Made by a program: the position numbers and the translations under genes. Shown here piece by piece: positions 44,350-53,919 of a DNA stretch of 64,000 bases. The notes beneath the pieces are model-generated. The model saw only the letters and a list, made by a program, of their open reading frames with translations, ran no database searches and was not told where the DNA came from. The first letter of the stretch is position 1. The number at the start of each line of letters is the position of its first letter. This DNA comes from Euglena gracilis (Eukaryota; Euglenida; Euglenophyceae; Euglenales), in NCBI GenBank assembly GCA_039621445.1, contig CP154954.1, forward strand, positions 71,080,150-71,144,149, read 5' to 3'.

Positions 44350-45225
44350 TTACAATCTCAGGAAGGTTCGCTGTCCACTATCGACACTTGCATAAAAAAT
44401 CTGGGAAATGTTAAACGATCTGACTCAGCCTTCAGCAGATTGGTGGGCCAAATGTTGCACAAAGGGGTGCCCCTGCAGGACTGCACAGTCCACAAGATGG
44501 CCGAGGCCATCCTTGATCTTGCTGCCCACAGCCTCAACACTGCACGAAATGCATATGCGGCATCCTTGTTACTCCCAGGGTTTGGTTCACTGAGATTTTC
44601 CCCTCTTCTGGTTCCATTGAAAGGAAAATGGAATTCCAATGTCTGCAAGTATGCCCATTTTTAGGACCCCACTGATTTCGTTGAAAACATCATCAAGGAT
44701 TCAAGACCCCTCTCAGACCTATCTGTGAAGAGCTTAGAAACAGGCTCATCATTTGTTGGAGACTTCTGGACCTCCACAGGGGGGTTGACCTAGCCAGGAC
44801 AGATCGAAAAATCAGTTTCGTGGAAGAAAAAGTGTTCATTTTGTTGCAAAGGAAAGGGTGGCAGTTCCCAAGATGGGAGGAAATTTTGAATTTGCCACAC
44901 AGCCCCCTCATAAGCCCTTGGAATTTGCTGAAAGAGTATGAGGAAAGGACAGCCCACATGGTTGGGCGCAAAAATAATTTGTTATGGTCGTTGGATGGTA
45001 AAAGACCTTTGACTTCAGAAAGAGTGAATTCCCTTACAAAATTCTGCAAGAGGGGGGGGTGGACACCACCCACTGGAAACCCAACAGCACCAGAGGGGCT
45101 GGGGTTTTATGGTGGAAAAATTACGGTTTGCAAGTGGAAAAAGTCCAGCAGCTGGTTCAGTGGAAATTTTGGGACCTTCCAAGCTCATTATTTGCGACTG
45201 GGAGTCGTATCAAAAATTCAAAAAA
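44350..45225 (+). pseudogene. Element D tyrosine recombinase, frame-damaged
   Basis: The N-terminal part reads NVKRSDSAFSRLVGQMLHKG, NTARNAYAASLLLPGFGSLR and stops at 44662. The central part near 44730-44800 is in another frame (LHRGVDLARTDRKISFVEEK region). The C-terminal part has EEKVFILLQRKGWQFPRWEE, LKEYEERTAHMVGRKNN and NSTRGAGVLWWKNYGLQ. Here the catalytic arginine of HxxR is kept but the histidine reads asparagine. Confidence 0.65.
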
Positions 45226-45261
45226 TTATGGCCCAAAGGGGGGGTGCACAGAACCTCACCA

Positions 45262-45350
45262 TCTCGCAGTGCGGAGCCCGAATGGTCTCGGACTCCCACG
45301 ACACAGGAAGGGGGAGGAAGGGACCAAGAGGGCTAGGCACAAGAAGATGG
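45262..45350 (+). repeat. Element D internal complementary region
   Basis: CTCGCAGTGCGGAGCCCGAA followed by TGGTC complements the left tip of D (13455-13486). CGGACTCCCACGACACAGGA onward complements the right tip near 45650. Confidence 0.75.
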
Positions 45351-45509
45351 TGAGCCCAACCCTCCCAACCAAAAAATCAGCAGAAAAAGAAAAACATCCC
45401 AACCAGAAAGGGGACCCCCAGCCAAGCAGCCCCAACCGTGTGTGAGGGGGGCGGGGGGGGGGGGGGCACGACGGTTCAGCTTCGCCAAGGTGTCGGAGGA
45501 GGCCTCATC

Positions 45510-45663
45510 ATCGCCAACTCCGGAAACAAACTGCAGTAAGAAGCTCCCGCGCACACACAAGCACAACAGAACAGAACAGCCGGCAAGGAAAGCACGACCT
45601 CACCATCTTCTTGTGCCTCGCCCTCTTGGTCCCTTCCTCCCCTTCCTGTGTCGTGGGAGTCTG
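45510..45663 (+). repeat. Element D right inverted terminal repeat
   Basis: It contains GCCAACTCCGGAAACAAACT, CTGCAGTAAGAAGCTCCCGC and ACAGCCGGCAAGGAAAGCAC, then the right tip ending CCTGTGTCGTGGGAGTC. Confidence 0.75.
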
Positions 45664-45689
45664 ATACTTGGGCATACTTGGGTCACAAT

Positions 45690-46063
45690 CAGGCTTTTGC
45701 TTAAGGGATTGCAGTACCTCCGGGGGGGCTGGACTGCAGCTAGTCCAAATTGGCTAGGGTTTTTCTAGCAGACCCCCCCTCCCGGGGTGGTCTGCTAGCA
45801 GGGCTAGTGGAGTTTTTTTTCCAGTGACCGGCGCGAAGCGCCGAAATTTTTTTTGGGACCCCCAAAAATGGCCAAAAAATGCCCGTTTTTGGCCATTTTT
45901 GGGAATTTTTGGAACAAAATCAGCCAAAAACCTGTTAAAACTTTTTTTTCCAGTCCGGGGGACACCCCGACACCCCGGGGGGGGTCTAGCCAGTCCAGTT
46001 TTTTCAGTGTCTAGCCGGTTGGCTAGCCAGGACCGCCCTCGGGGGTCCTTAAGCAAAAGCCTG
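45690..46063 (+). mobile_element. hAT-like miniature inverted-repeat element, family R1, intact
   Basis: The ends are CAGGCTTTTGCTTAAGG and CCTTAAGCAAAAGCCTG, perfect inverted repeats of 17 bases. They are flanked by an exact 8-bp duplication GTCACAAT (45682-45689 and 46064-46071). The 8-bp duplication and CAGG start fit the hAT superfamily. It has no coding capacity. Two other copies (6046-6408 and 12225-12445) share the interior. Confidence 0.85.
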
Positions 46064-46114
46064 GTCACAATTCTTTGCACCCTCGCCCGCTCTCGATCTT
46101 TGACCGCTTGCCAC

Positions 46115-46227
46115 TCCCATGCTGTTAACGCGGGACGCCAACCCCGTTTCCGCCCCCGCGAGGGGAACCAAGGATTAACCTCCGGCGGCGTAGGATGTTT
46201 ATTTCCCACCACCTTTCAGGATATCCA
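46115..46227 (+). repeat. Repeat T, second copy, flank of DIRS element H
   Basis: It is similar to 13330-13447 and ends GATATCCAACACAAT immediately before a DIRS right tip at 46228. Confidence 0.5.
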
Positions 46228-47310
46228 ACACAATCGTACTCCCTCGATGCAAGCCGGCCAGGGAGGAAGGGGCACCGAGGGCGAAGCACAAAGACATTGT
46301 GAGGCCATGCCTTGCTCGCCGGCAGTTTGTTGTGATTGTTTTTGGGGGCGCACGGCTAGGAGTCTGCGCATAGTGCCTTTTTTGTCGGAGTTGGCTGATT
46401 CCTAAAATTGCCCTTCGACACCAAGAAGAAAGGAATAAAATCTACGCATGGGCGTGGGGGTCGGGCTCAAAATCGTACTCCCTCGAGGAAAACCGACAAG
46501 GGAGGAAGGGATTTTGAACCCAGAATCCAGCAAATCTTTGACAACTGTGTTCAGGTGATTTTGCAAAGTGTTTTGAGTGAGGGCCACTAGCAAAATGTCG
46601 TCCAGGTAAACAAACACCTGGATGCCCCTTTTTCTCCAGATTTTGTCGAAATGTTTCATGACTGACACGAAAATTTGGGGCATTACATTTAGCCCAAAGC
46701 AGCCTGTTTGAAAGTACCAGGCTTGCCCCCCCACCTGATGTCTCAAAAATGGCCTTAGGCCTGGACTTACTGTAATACAAAAATAGGCATCTTTTAGGTC
46801 TATTTTTGCTGCCCAGTGGCCTTTTTACAAAGCTGGAAAAATGTGCTGCATATGATCCAGCTTGAAAGGTTTTACTTGAAACTGCTGATTTATTTCTCTG
46901 CAGTCGCTGATCATTCTCCACTTGGTTGTTCCCCCCTCTGGTTTTGAAATTGAAAACCACGGGATCAAATGCTGGGTTTCTAAATCCCAAACTCGTTTCA
47001 CTGACCCAGTTTTTTCGTAATCCAGCAGAATGTTTTCTGCTTGGTTCAGGTCCAAGTTGGCTGTGGGTATTGGGTGGGTGGACAATTTTGGGGGATTCAC
47101 CCAGGGATGTTGAATTCCATTTTTTATCAATTGACATGTTGCTGGGGGGGGGGGGCATTTTTTGACCACCATTTTAGACTTTTCTGAAGCCTCTGGTGTA
47201 GGGGGGTGTCTCCCCATTTTTCCTCCACGGGATTTATTTTCCTAATCAGGTGATTCCCTGGGGGCTGGGTGGGGGGTGTTGGACGTTGCACCCCTGGCCC
47301 CTTGGGATTG
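46228..47310 (-). mobile_element. DIRS fragment H (A family), minus strand
   Basis: The right terminus of a minus-oriented element lies at 46228 (CGTACTCCCTCGATGC, plus strand), with the terminal repeat extending to about 46440 and an internal-complementary-region remnant at 46475-46510. Coding sequence from the start of the RT linker (47310) to just past YLDD (46511) is then fused directly to this remnant. The rest of RT, RNase H and recombinase are deleted. The 5' end is truncated near a telomere-like tract. Confidence 0.7.
46511..47310 (-). pseudogene. Element H reverse transcriptase fragment
   Basis: On the minus strand: EEKWGDTPLHQRLQKSLKWW, MISDCREINQQFQVKPFKLD, LRHQVGGQAWYF, GCFGLNVMPQIFVSVMK and VFVYLDDILLVALTQN, ending at SGFKI. 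It is close to element A. A stop follows HIFPAL and the frame changes near 46800. The -1 frame is again open across the region. Confidence 0.75.
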
Positions 47311-47367
47311 CGCACTCTGCAAGGGTTGCTGGGAGTGTGTGCATGCTCTTCTCACAAGCTCTCTGGT

Positions 47368-47390
47368 CCTAACCCTAACCCTAACCCTAA
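47368..47390 (+). repeat. Interstitial telomere-like tract
   Basis: Almost four perfect CCCTAA units lie exactly between the truncated 5' end of fragment H and the start of an inverted-repeat arm. They match the TTAGGG-type telomere repeat. Confidence 0.8.
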
Positions 47391-47920
47391 TGGTTTTTTT
47401 TGTTCTCACACTCACAAAAAAAAACGGCAAAAAGTTTTCGGGGCTGATAAAAAAAAATTAGGAGAAAAAATATTTGGGGAGGCAAAAACTTCCGGGGCAT
47501 TCCATCCAGTTTATCAATGCCTGCTTTGACATGCCAGATGACCGGTAGGACCCCTCCCCCACAGTTCTTTTGGCAGCATTTGCTTCTTTTTTTGCATGAA
47601 TAAAAAATTATGGTTTCTTCGCGACTGAATGTTGGTCGCCATGTATCTTGGCACCTTCTGTGACTCACTGTGATTTGTCTTGGGGTTTCCTCACAACATG
47701 CCATATTTGGACAATAGGGATGGTTCAATCTGAGGAGAGTGCACGGGGAAGAGGAGGGGGGTGTCCCCCGTTCTGGACCAGAAAGGGTCCCCCCCCCTCT
47801 TCTCTCCAGTCTCCAGGGGGCAGGGTTCGATATAAGGAGGGCGTACATGGTTTAGGTGGGGGGTGTCCCCCCCCCCTCCTGGCCTGTAGGGGGGGTCCGG
47901 ACCACCCCCTCCTGTTGGGG
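47391..47920 (+). repeat. Inverted repeat pair 1, left arm
   Basis: It matches the reverse complement of about 53920-54532, including TGAGTCACAG/CTGTGACTCA and CCATATTTGGACAATAGGG segments. The right arm has about 70 extra bases near 54212-54290 that are absent here. Confidence 0.8.
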
Positions 47921-48234
47921 GTCGGGGACCCTGCTCGCCCGGGGGGGCTGGCGCTTTCGCTGGGGCCGCCACTTCCCTTTTCCGGCCCTGGTGGGCTCAG
48001 GCCAGGGCCTTTGTGAAAGTGGGCCCTGTTTTCCAGTAAATCAGCAGGCTGAGAAGGGGGTGAGGTGTGCCCCCCCGACCCAGGGTATCCAGTTGCCCCG
48101 CGTAGGATCTTTTTTTCTTTCCATTGTTGGTTTTTCCCAATTTTCCAACTTGAACTTTTCAACTGAAAGGCTGAAGCAACAAAGACAAACCAACCCACCT
48201 ACTTAGGTGAGCAAATCAGCAGCACAAGACAAAC
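47921..48234. other. Single-copy spacer
   Basis: This is GC-rich then AT-rich sequence between the two left arms. It is not found in the right half, and no gene is seen. Confidence 0.4.
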
Positions 48235-48955
48235 CTTTTCGTTGCTGACTTTTCTGCTCTGTGTATTTGTGTGTGGGGGGAGGGTCTGAAGGTTCCAGAA
48301 GGGAACGAGCCAGAAGATCAGCAACTTACAATTCACAAGTTCAATTCGACTTCAACGAACAATGCTGTGGTGAAGAAAATGGAATTATGCAATCGACGTG
48401 AACTACCCAGAGCGGCAGCCGCCGCAGCATCTGGCGTCGTACTCGCTCGAGGAAAAGCGGCCAGGGAGGAAGGGACACTCGTACTCCCACGAGGCAGACC
48501 GACAAGGGAGGAAGGGACACCGAGGGCGAAGCACAAAGACCTTGTGAGGCCATGCCTTGCTCGCCGGCGGTTTTATTTATTTAGGTCTTTGTGCTTCGCC
48601 CTCGGTGTCCCTTCCTCCCTTGTCGGTCTTCCACCAGAGGGGCAGGGGTTGGTTCACTCAAAAAATTGGGCCTTTCTGCCCAAGAAGTTTGTGAAAATGG
48701 CCAATAGAGGGGGTGGAGGCTTTTACAGCCCACTATCAAAGACTTGGTGCTCAAGGCGCCCTGGAAAATGCCGTGGCCCCCCTAATTTTAGTGCACAATC
48801 CGGCCTCGCAAAGGCAAGGTGCGCAGCCCGAGGTGTCTCGCACTCCCTTGAGCCAGAGGGCCACCCCAAGCTTTGCCAAAAATTATTTTGTGATAGGAGC
48901 AGTGGTATCTGCACTTATAGCCCTGAAGGGGGGTTTTAATGAAATCAGAAGGGGG
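48235..48955 (+). repeat. Inverted repeat pair 2, left arm
   Basis: It is nearly identical to the reverse complement of 52070-52775. It contains, in order, a leader-like segment, DIRS termini, a recombinase C-terminal segment and an internal complementary region. Confidence 0.8.
48631..48852 (+). pseudogene. DIRS recombinase C-terminal segment, inverted (222 bp)
   Basis: It starts inside the HxxR motif (TRGAGVGS, arginine kept), continues LKKLGLSAQEVCENGQ, and ends in the internal complementary region at CTCGCACTCCCTTGAG. The neighbouring recombinase sequence on its right (48853-48955) runs on the opposite strand. The same arrangement exists at 52166-52387. Confidence 0.7.
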
Positions 48956-49886
48956 CCTGGAATCTTTGCCCACCAAACCCAGGAATCAAAAGCATTGCAC
49001 TATACGCATTACGCACTTGGGCCTTGCAAAATTGGAATAATTGCATAAAAGCGTCAGCCACTTGGTCTGTGGTGGCTGCAGGGGGGGGCACCCCCATTTG
49101 CTCCAAAATTACCCACAGAAGTGCAAAAGCACTCTGATAACGCTTTAAACTGGCGTTTCTCCCCAGGAAATTGTCAATGGTTTTAACCTGAATTTGTTTC
49201 CCCTCCAACATTTGCCTGAGCAAATCATGCAAAACAGGGGCCATCTTAGGGGTGGCATTTGTTCCCCCCTGCAATTGGTGAACATACCCCTGTAGGGGGT
49301 AATTTTCAGGCAGGGGGCCCCTGGAACTTTCATTTTTATTAATTGGATCCACCAGGTGGCTGAATCTCAGTAGGGGGTGACCATCAAAACTTTGGTCTGG
49401 GAAACATTTTCAACCTGGGGAGAAAATTTTGAATTATTGACCAGGAGGGGGTTTGCACAAAGATCCTCCATGTTGTCCAGCGGACATTGTAATTCATTTA
49501 CTGCTGTGGCCTCCCAGTGGGGCCACCTGGCCACCAAATTGGGCAGTTTTTTTGATGCCTGGGGAGGCAAATAAATATGTTTCCAAGTGTATGAAATTTT
49601 GGAAATGTTGTCTTAGCCAGTGAAAAAGCTGGGGGTCTAAGGAGTAATCCCCCCTGTCCATTTCCCATCTGCTGACGTGGTCTGCTAGGCATTCTTTTGT
49701 AAGAACCCAGCTGACTTGGAGGTTTACCTGTTTTTCTATGACCGTTGGAAAAATGGTCTTAGCATTTTGTTGAAGGGGTCCTTTTGACCCCCCTTTGTCA
49801 GGTAATAGTAAATTCCCTGGTTGTCTGCGGACAAAGATACTGTTTCCCCAGGTTTGCTCAATGTTTTGTGTGGGGGCCACTAGCAC
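48853..49886 (-). pseudogene. DIRS fragment G: RT tail, RNase H, methyltransferase-like and recombinase pieces
   Basis: On the minus strand, LVAPTQN from just after YLDD is fused to RNase H (EQTWGNSIFVRRQPGNLLL). Next come the distal domain (DRGDYSLDPQLFHWLRQHF, ASPGIKK), the recombinase N-terminal part (KRYQSAFALLWVILEQMG, NAYSAMLLIPGFGGQRF), a microhomology deletion at GGCCCCCT, and the central recombinase part. Several frame changes occur. It is close to element A in sequence. Confidence 0.7.
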
Positions 49887-50225
49887 CTTTTTGGGATTCA
49901 GCCTCCTGGTGACCCCAATTAATAAAGATGAAAGTGCCAGGGACCCCTTGCCTGAAAATTACCCCCCACAGCGGCATGTCCAAAAACTGCATGGTGGAGA
50001 AAATGCCACCCCCCGGATGGCCCCTTCCTTGCATGATTTGCTCAGGAAACTCCCGTACGGGAAAAAAATACAAAATCAGACCATTGAAAATTTCCTGGGA
50101 AAAACCCTAACTCTAAAACAGTATCAAAGTGCTTTCACGCTGTTATGGGTAATTTTTCAAAAGAAAATGCGGGCACCCGCCCTGAAGCCACAACTGACCT
50201 AGTGGCTGACGCTTTGGCACAATAT
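49887..50225 (+). pseudogene. DIRS fragment: end of methyltransferase-like region and recombinase N-terminus
   Basis: On the plus strand it reads LLVTPINKDESARDPLPENY, MAPSLHDLLRK, LTLKQYQSAFTLLWVIFQKK. It abuts the oppositely oriented fragment G at 49886 and ends at the left terminus of element F. Confidence 0.65.
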
Positions 50226-50556
50226 CGCCTGCCAGCAAGGCGTGGCCTCAAAAAGTCTTTGTGCTTCGCCCTAGGACACCACAGGCTCAGCACTTTCCCC
50301 TTGTGAGGCCATGCCTTGCTCGCCAGCGGTGTTGTTTGGATTGTTTGCTTCGTTAGGTTGGAAGTCCCGCTTGGTGCCTCTTTTTCGCCGGAGTTGGCTA
50401 ATTCCTAATTTGTACTTCGACATCCAGAAGAAAGTAGCTCAAATACCAAAGCAATTGTAAGAAGAAGAAGTCAATCAATTCAATTCTACTATCTGGAAAG
50501 ACACGCTCGTGCATTATCAAGTAGCAAAAATTGTTGAGTTGTTTGAAAGTATTTCA

Positions 50557-51720
50557 ATGAAAGACGCAGTTGCAAAGAACCACAGCACTGGAGACCTTCA
50601 ACTGGGAGCAGACGAAGCAGCTGGACAAACTGACGACGCGGACCGACCGTTGCGAACCGTGGCTGCCCCTTTCCCAAAAAAAATCCCCAACAGAAATTTT
50701 CAACACTCAGACCACCCAAAGTGATGGCAACGGACCCTGGCAGACAGTGGTCAGAAGACCCCGCAAGGGGCAGAAGCAATCGCCAGCAGGCAATTACGGC
50801 CTTTGGAACCAGGGCCATGGGGGCCCACATTCCAGACCACAAACTGCATTCAAAATTTCCTAACACACTGGTTTCAAGCGGGGCTATGACAGCCAAAACC
50901 GCACATGCCATGAAGGCAACAAAGGCCATGACGGCACAAACGGCCATGATGGCATCTACAGCATCAAAAGTCGCTGTTCAAAGGCCAGGGTGGCCACCAG
51001 CACCCAGACCCCACAGGACACGGCAGGGGCAGGGGCCAAGGGTGGGTCCCCAAGAACCCCTAAAGATTTCAAATGGGCATGGCGACCCAAAAACCAATCA
51101 GGACATTGGGGACTTTCAAGTTATCATCAAGGCCATTGGGGCCAGAAATAACAACGAGCAGATCGACAATTACATCAAGCCCACAGGGGGGGGGGGGGTC
51201 GTTAACAGGCCCCCCAGAAGCTAATGGACAGCCCTGCAACCGCTTTGTATTTAAATGGGCAACCCCTTGCCCAGCCGCAGGACGAAGATGGCCCCTCAAG
51301 GTCCAGCTGGCAACAGGAAGGGGGAGACTCCCCAACATTATTTGATCAATCAACAAGGGGGGGACCCACAGAGGCCCCCCTATGGTATGGCTACCATCAA
51401 GAACCATCAAGAAGGCCAGATAGGCAAAGCAGGGGCAGTAAGCCCTATGGTATGGAAAGCAACAACAAGATCCTCCAGAGAGAGTGTGAGCGGAGTGGAA
51501 GAGAATTCATGCACATCCCCCCAGGAACACTTTCTTTTTCCAAGGGCTCAAGCCCGAGGGGGTCTAGGGGCTGCGAAATGTCCAACACCCCCCACCCAGC
51601 CCCCATAAAATAATCTAGTTGGGAAAGTACCTTCCATGGAGGAAAAATGGGGAGACAACCCCCTACACCAGAGTCTTCAGAAAAGTCTAAAATGGTGGGC
51701 AAAAAATGCTCCCCCCCCAG
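50557..51720 (+). pseudogene. Element F Gag and RT linker, frame-damaged
   Basis: The MKDA start at 50557 is conserved. TDDADRPLRTVAAPFPKK corresponds to the A gag. The frame ends at 50722, and later gag motifs (NGHGDPKTNQDIGDFQVIIK, GSKPYGMESNNKILQRECE) occur in other frames. The linker reads MEEKWGDNPLHQSLQKSLKW and ends at NAPPPATY. Confidence 0.65.
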
Positions 51721-51744
51721 CAACATATAGTATATAGTATAGTA

Positions 51745-52165
51745 TATAGTGCATTTTGTGATCCCCAGCCAATCCTCCTGGGGTTGGCCAAAGCCCCAAT
51801 GCCCACTGATATGTGTACATTACGTACACAACTTAATTTTTGCTCACGAATCCTCTGTTTATACAGGTCATTAGACTTCGTACAGATCAAACAAAGCACC
51901 AGTGTGTTCGGTAGGGCACCGGACATAAAAATTAAGCGTAAAGGCCAGAAGTTTCACAAGTGGGAGAGAGTGGTGTCCATTCCCCAATGTCCACAAATAA
52001 GCCCCCTTTCATTTAATGATGTCTTTTGTGGCTGCCACACGTTCATTCGTCAGACCCGGGGGCCCCCTTCTGATTCCATTAAAACCCCCCTTCAGGGCTA
52101 TAAGTGCAGATACCACTGCTCCTATCACAAAAGAATTTTTGGCCAAGCTTGGGGTAACCCTCTGG
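51745..52165 (+). pseudogene. Element F tyrosine recombinase, central part, frameshifted
   Basis: It reads FCDPQPILLGLAKAPMPTDM, LCLYRSLDFVQIKQSTSVFG and KIKRKGQKFHKWERVVSIPQ. One extra C near 52009 shifts the frame. It ends near the position equivalent to the HxxR motif, where the inverted segment begins. Confidence 0.7.
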
Positions 52166-52775
52166 CTCAAGGGAGTGCGAGACACCTCGGGCTGCGCACC
52201 TTGCCTTTGCGAGGCCGGATTGTGCACTAAAATTAGGGGGGCCACGGCATTTTCCAGGGCACCTTGAGCACCAAGTCTTTGATAGTGGGCTGTAAAAGCC
52301 TCCACCCCCTCTATTGGCCATTTTCACAAACTTCTTGGGCAGAAAGGCCCAATTTTTTGAGTGAACCAACCCCTGCCCCTCTGGTGGAAGACCGACAAGG
52401 GAGGAAGGGACACCGAGGGCGAAGCACAAAGACCTAAATAAATAAAACCGCCGGCGAGCAAGGCATGGCCTCACAAGGTCTTTGTGCTTCGCCCTCGGTG
52501 TCCCTTCCTCCCTTGTCGGTCTGCCTCGTGGGAGTACGAGTGTCCCTTCCTCCCTGGCCGCTTTTTCTCGAGCGAGTACGACGCCAGATGCTGCGGCGGC
52601 TGCCGCTCTGGGTAGTTCACGTCGATTGCATAATTCCATTTTCTTCACCACAGCATTGTTCGTTGAAGTCGAATTGAACTTGTGAATTGTAAGTTGCTGA
52701 TCTTCTGGCTCGTTCCCTTCTGGAACCTTCAGACCCTCCCCCCACACACAAATACACAGAGCAGAAAATTCAGCA
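52070..52775 (-). repeat. Inverted repeat pair 2, right arm
   Basis: It is the reverse complement of 48235-48955 with very few differences, including the same internal inversion breakpoints. Confidence 0.8.
52166..52387 (-). pseudogene. Element F recombinase C-terminal segment, inverted (222 bp)
   Basis: This is the inverted counterpart of the missing recombinase end plus internal complementary region. Flipping it would restore the order recombinase, HxxR box, complementary region, terminal repeat. It is the same as 48631-48852. Confidence 0.7.
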
Positions 52776-52837
52776 ACGAAAGCCTGCCACGCCCCCGCGG
52801 TCTCTTCCACCCCCTGCCTGTTCCGCGGGAAAAATCT

Positions 52838-53270
52838 TTTTCGTACTCCCTCGAGGCAATCTGGCCAGGGAGGAAGGGACACCGAGTGCGAAGCACCAAG
52901 ACATTGTGCGGCCATGCCTTGCCTGCCGGTGGTTTGTTGTGATCGTGTTGGCGCTGGGTTAGGAGTCCGCGCTTAGTGCCGCCTCGCCGGAGTTGGCTTT
53001 GTTCTCAACAAAGTTGTCGGTTAACCTTGCCGTCAGGAAGAGCAACTTCTTCAATAAATTTTTCTTTCCAACCTTGACCAAACGTTGGATAGATCCTTTG
53101 TTGAGGGTATTCTGATGGGCTTCTTTTCTTGGTCCTACTCCGTGCGTAGATTCTTGGTCCTTTCTTCTGGGTGTCGAAGGGCAATTTATGGATCAGCCAA
53201 CTCCGGCGAAAAAAGGCAGGGTCGGGCTGACAAGGTCTTTGTGCTTCGCCCTTGGTGTCCAACAGCTTAC
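52838..53270 (+). mobile_element. Miniature DIRS derivative (terminal repeats only)
   Basis: CGTACTCCCTCGAGGCAATC starts an A-type terminal repeat that runs to GCCTCGCCGGAGTTGGCT near 53000. About 160 unrelated bases follow, then the inverted counterpart GTGTCGAAGGGCAATTTATG, CAGCCAACTCCGGCG and a GCTTCGCCCTTGGTGTCC tip near 53250. It has no coding sequence. Confidence 0.55.
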
Positions 53271-53365
53271 CTTCCTCATTTGCCCTTCGAGCCCTTCTCG
53301 GGCCAAGCAGGGGCCTAGGAGCTCTCGGGACAAGAGTGGTTCGACCCCCTGGCAAGGGTTCGATG

Positions 53366-53630
53366 CAGGCTTCTTTTTTAAGACCCCCGGGGGGGGGAGG
53401 GGGGGGGCCCCCCCCCCCCCACCCAGGGTGGCGCGGGCCCCCCCCCGGGCCCCCAAAATCGGGCCCGTTAAAGGCAATTTTCAAAAATTTCGGCGCTTCG
53501 CGCCGAAAAGGTATACCCAGCGCCTCCGGCGCGGGACCCCCCCCGGGGGGGGGGCCCGGCCCCCACTCACCCACTCACCCCCCCCCCCCCGAGGAGGCGG
53601 GGGGGGGGTCAGGTGACTTAAAAAGAAGCC
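53366..53630 (+). mobile_element. hAT-like miniature element with C/G runs
   Basis: The ends CAGGCTTCTTTTTTAAG and CTTAAAAAGAAGCC are near-perfect inverted repeats flanked by TTCGATG on both sides (53359-53365 and 53631-53637). The interior is C/G runs plus a GGCGCTTCGCGCC hairpin. Seven rather than eight duplicated bases suggests one changed base. Confidence 0.65.
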
Positions 53631-53919
53631 TTCGATGTCAGGACAGGTGGGGGTGGGGTCCGGACCCCCCCCACCTACACAGTGGCGCGGTCCGGGTGAC
53701 CGATTTTCGGCCCGGTGCCAAGCGCCGGGCCAAAAATTTGACATCCAGCGAAATCAAAGCGCAAGCAGGACGTAGTGTTTTTTTCGTCAGGTCAATGGCA
53801 GAAAATTACCAAAAACTCCGGCGCTTTGCGCCGGAGGAAAAAAATGACCTTTTGGGGGGATCCCGGGTAGTCCCCACCCCCCCCCCCCCCGGGTCGGTCC
53901 GGACCCCCCTGCCAGGTGG

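Larger units (their letters stand above)
13455..45663 (+). mobile_element. DIRS retrotransposon D (outermost, nested host of B, A, C and the LTR element)
   Basis: D consists of 13455-13546, 20047-20113 and 41621-45663, about 4.2 kb once insertions are removed. The left terminus GACCATTCGGGCTCCGCACT recurs as its complement in the internal complementary region near 45265-45290. The right terminus (about 45560-45663) recurs as its complement immediately after. That double complementarity is the hallmark of DIRS elements, which replicate through a circle and integrate with a tyrosine recombinase. The left terminal repeat is interrupted at 13546/20047 by B, and rejoining the halves matches the right terminal repeat of D without a gap. 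The leader is interrupted at 20113/41621 by C. The genes are gag (with an internal inversion), RT with the catalytic YLDD region deleted, RNase H and recombinase. D is the oldest element of the stack and is inactive. Confidence 0.8.
50277..52541 (+). mobile_element. DIRS element F, internally deleted derivative
   Basis: The left terminal repeat (50277-50440) is of the A type, with CATGCCTTGCTCGCCAGC, GCCGGAGTTGGCTAATTCC and CATCCAGAAGAAAG. It is followed by gag, the first part of the RT linker, a jump at 51720-51750 into the recombinase, a 222-bp inversion, and A-type terminal sequences ending near 52541. RT core, RNase H and methyltransferase-like regions are absent. The jump is marked by a small ATATAGT filler repeat. 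Confidence 0.7.
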
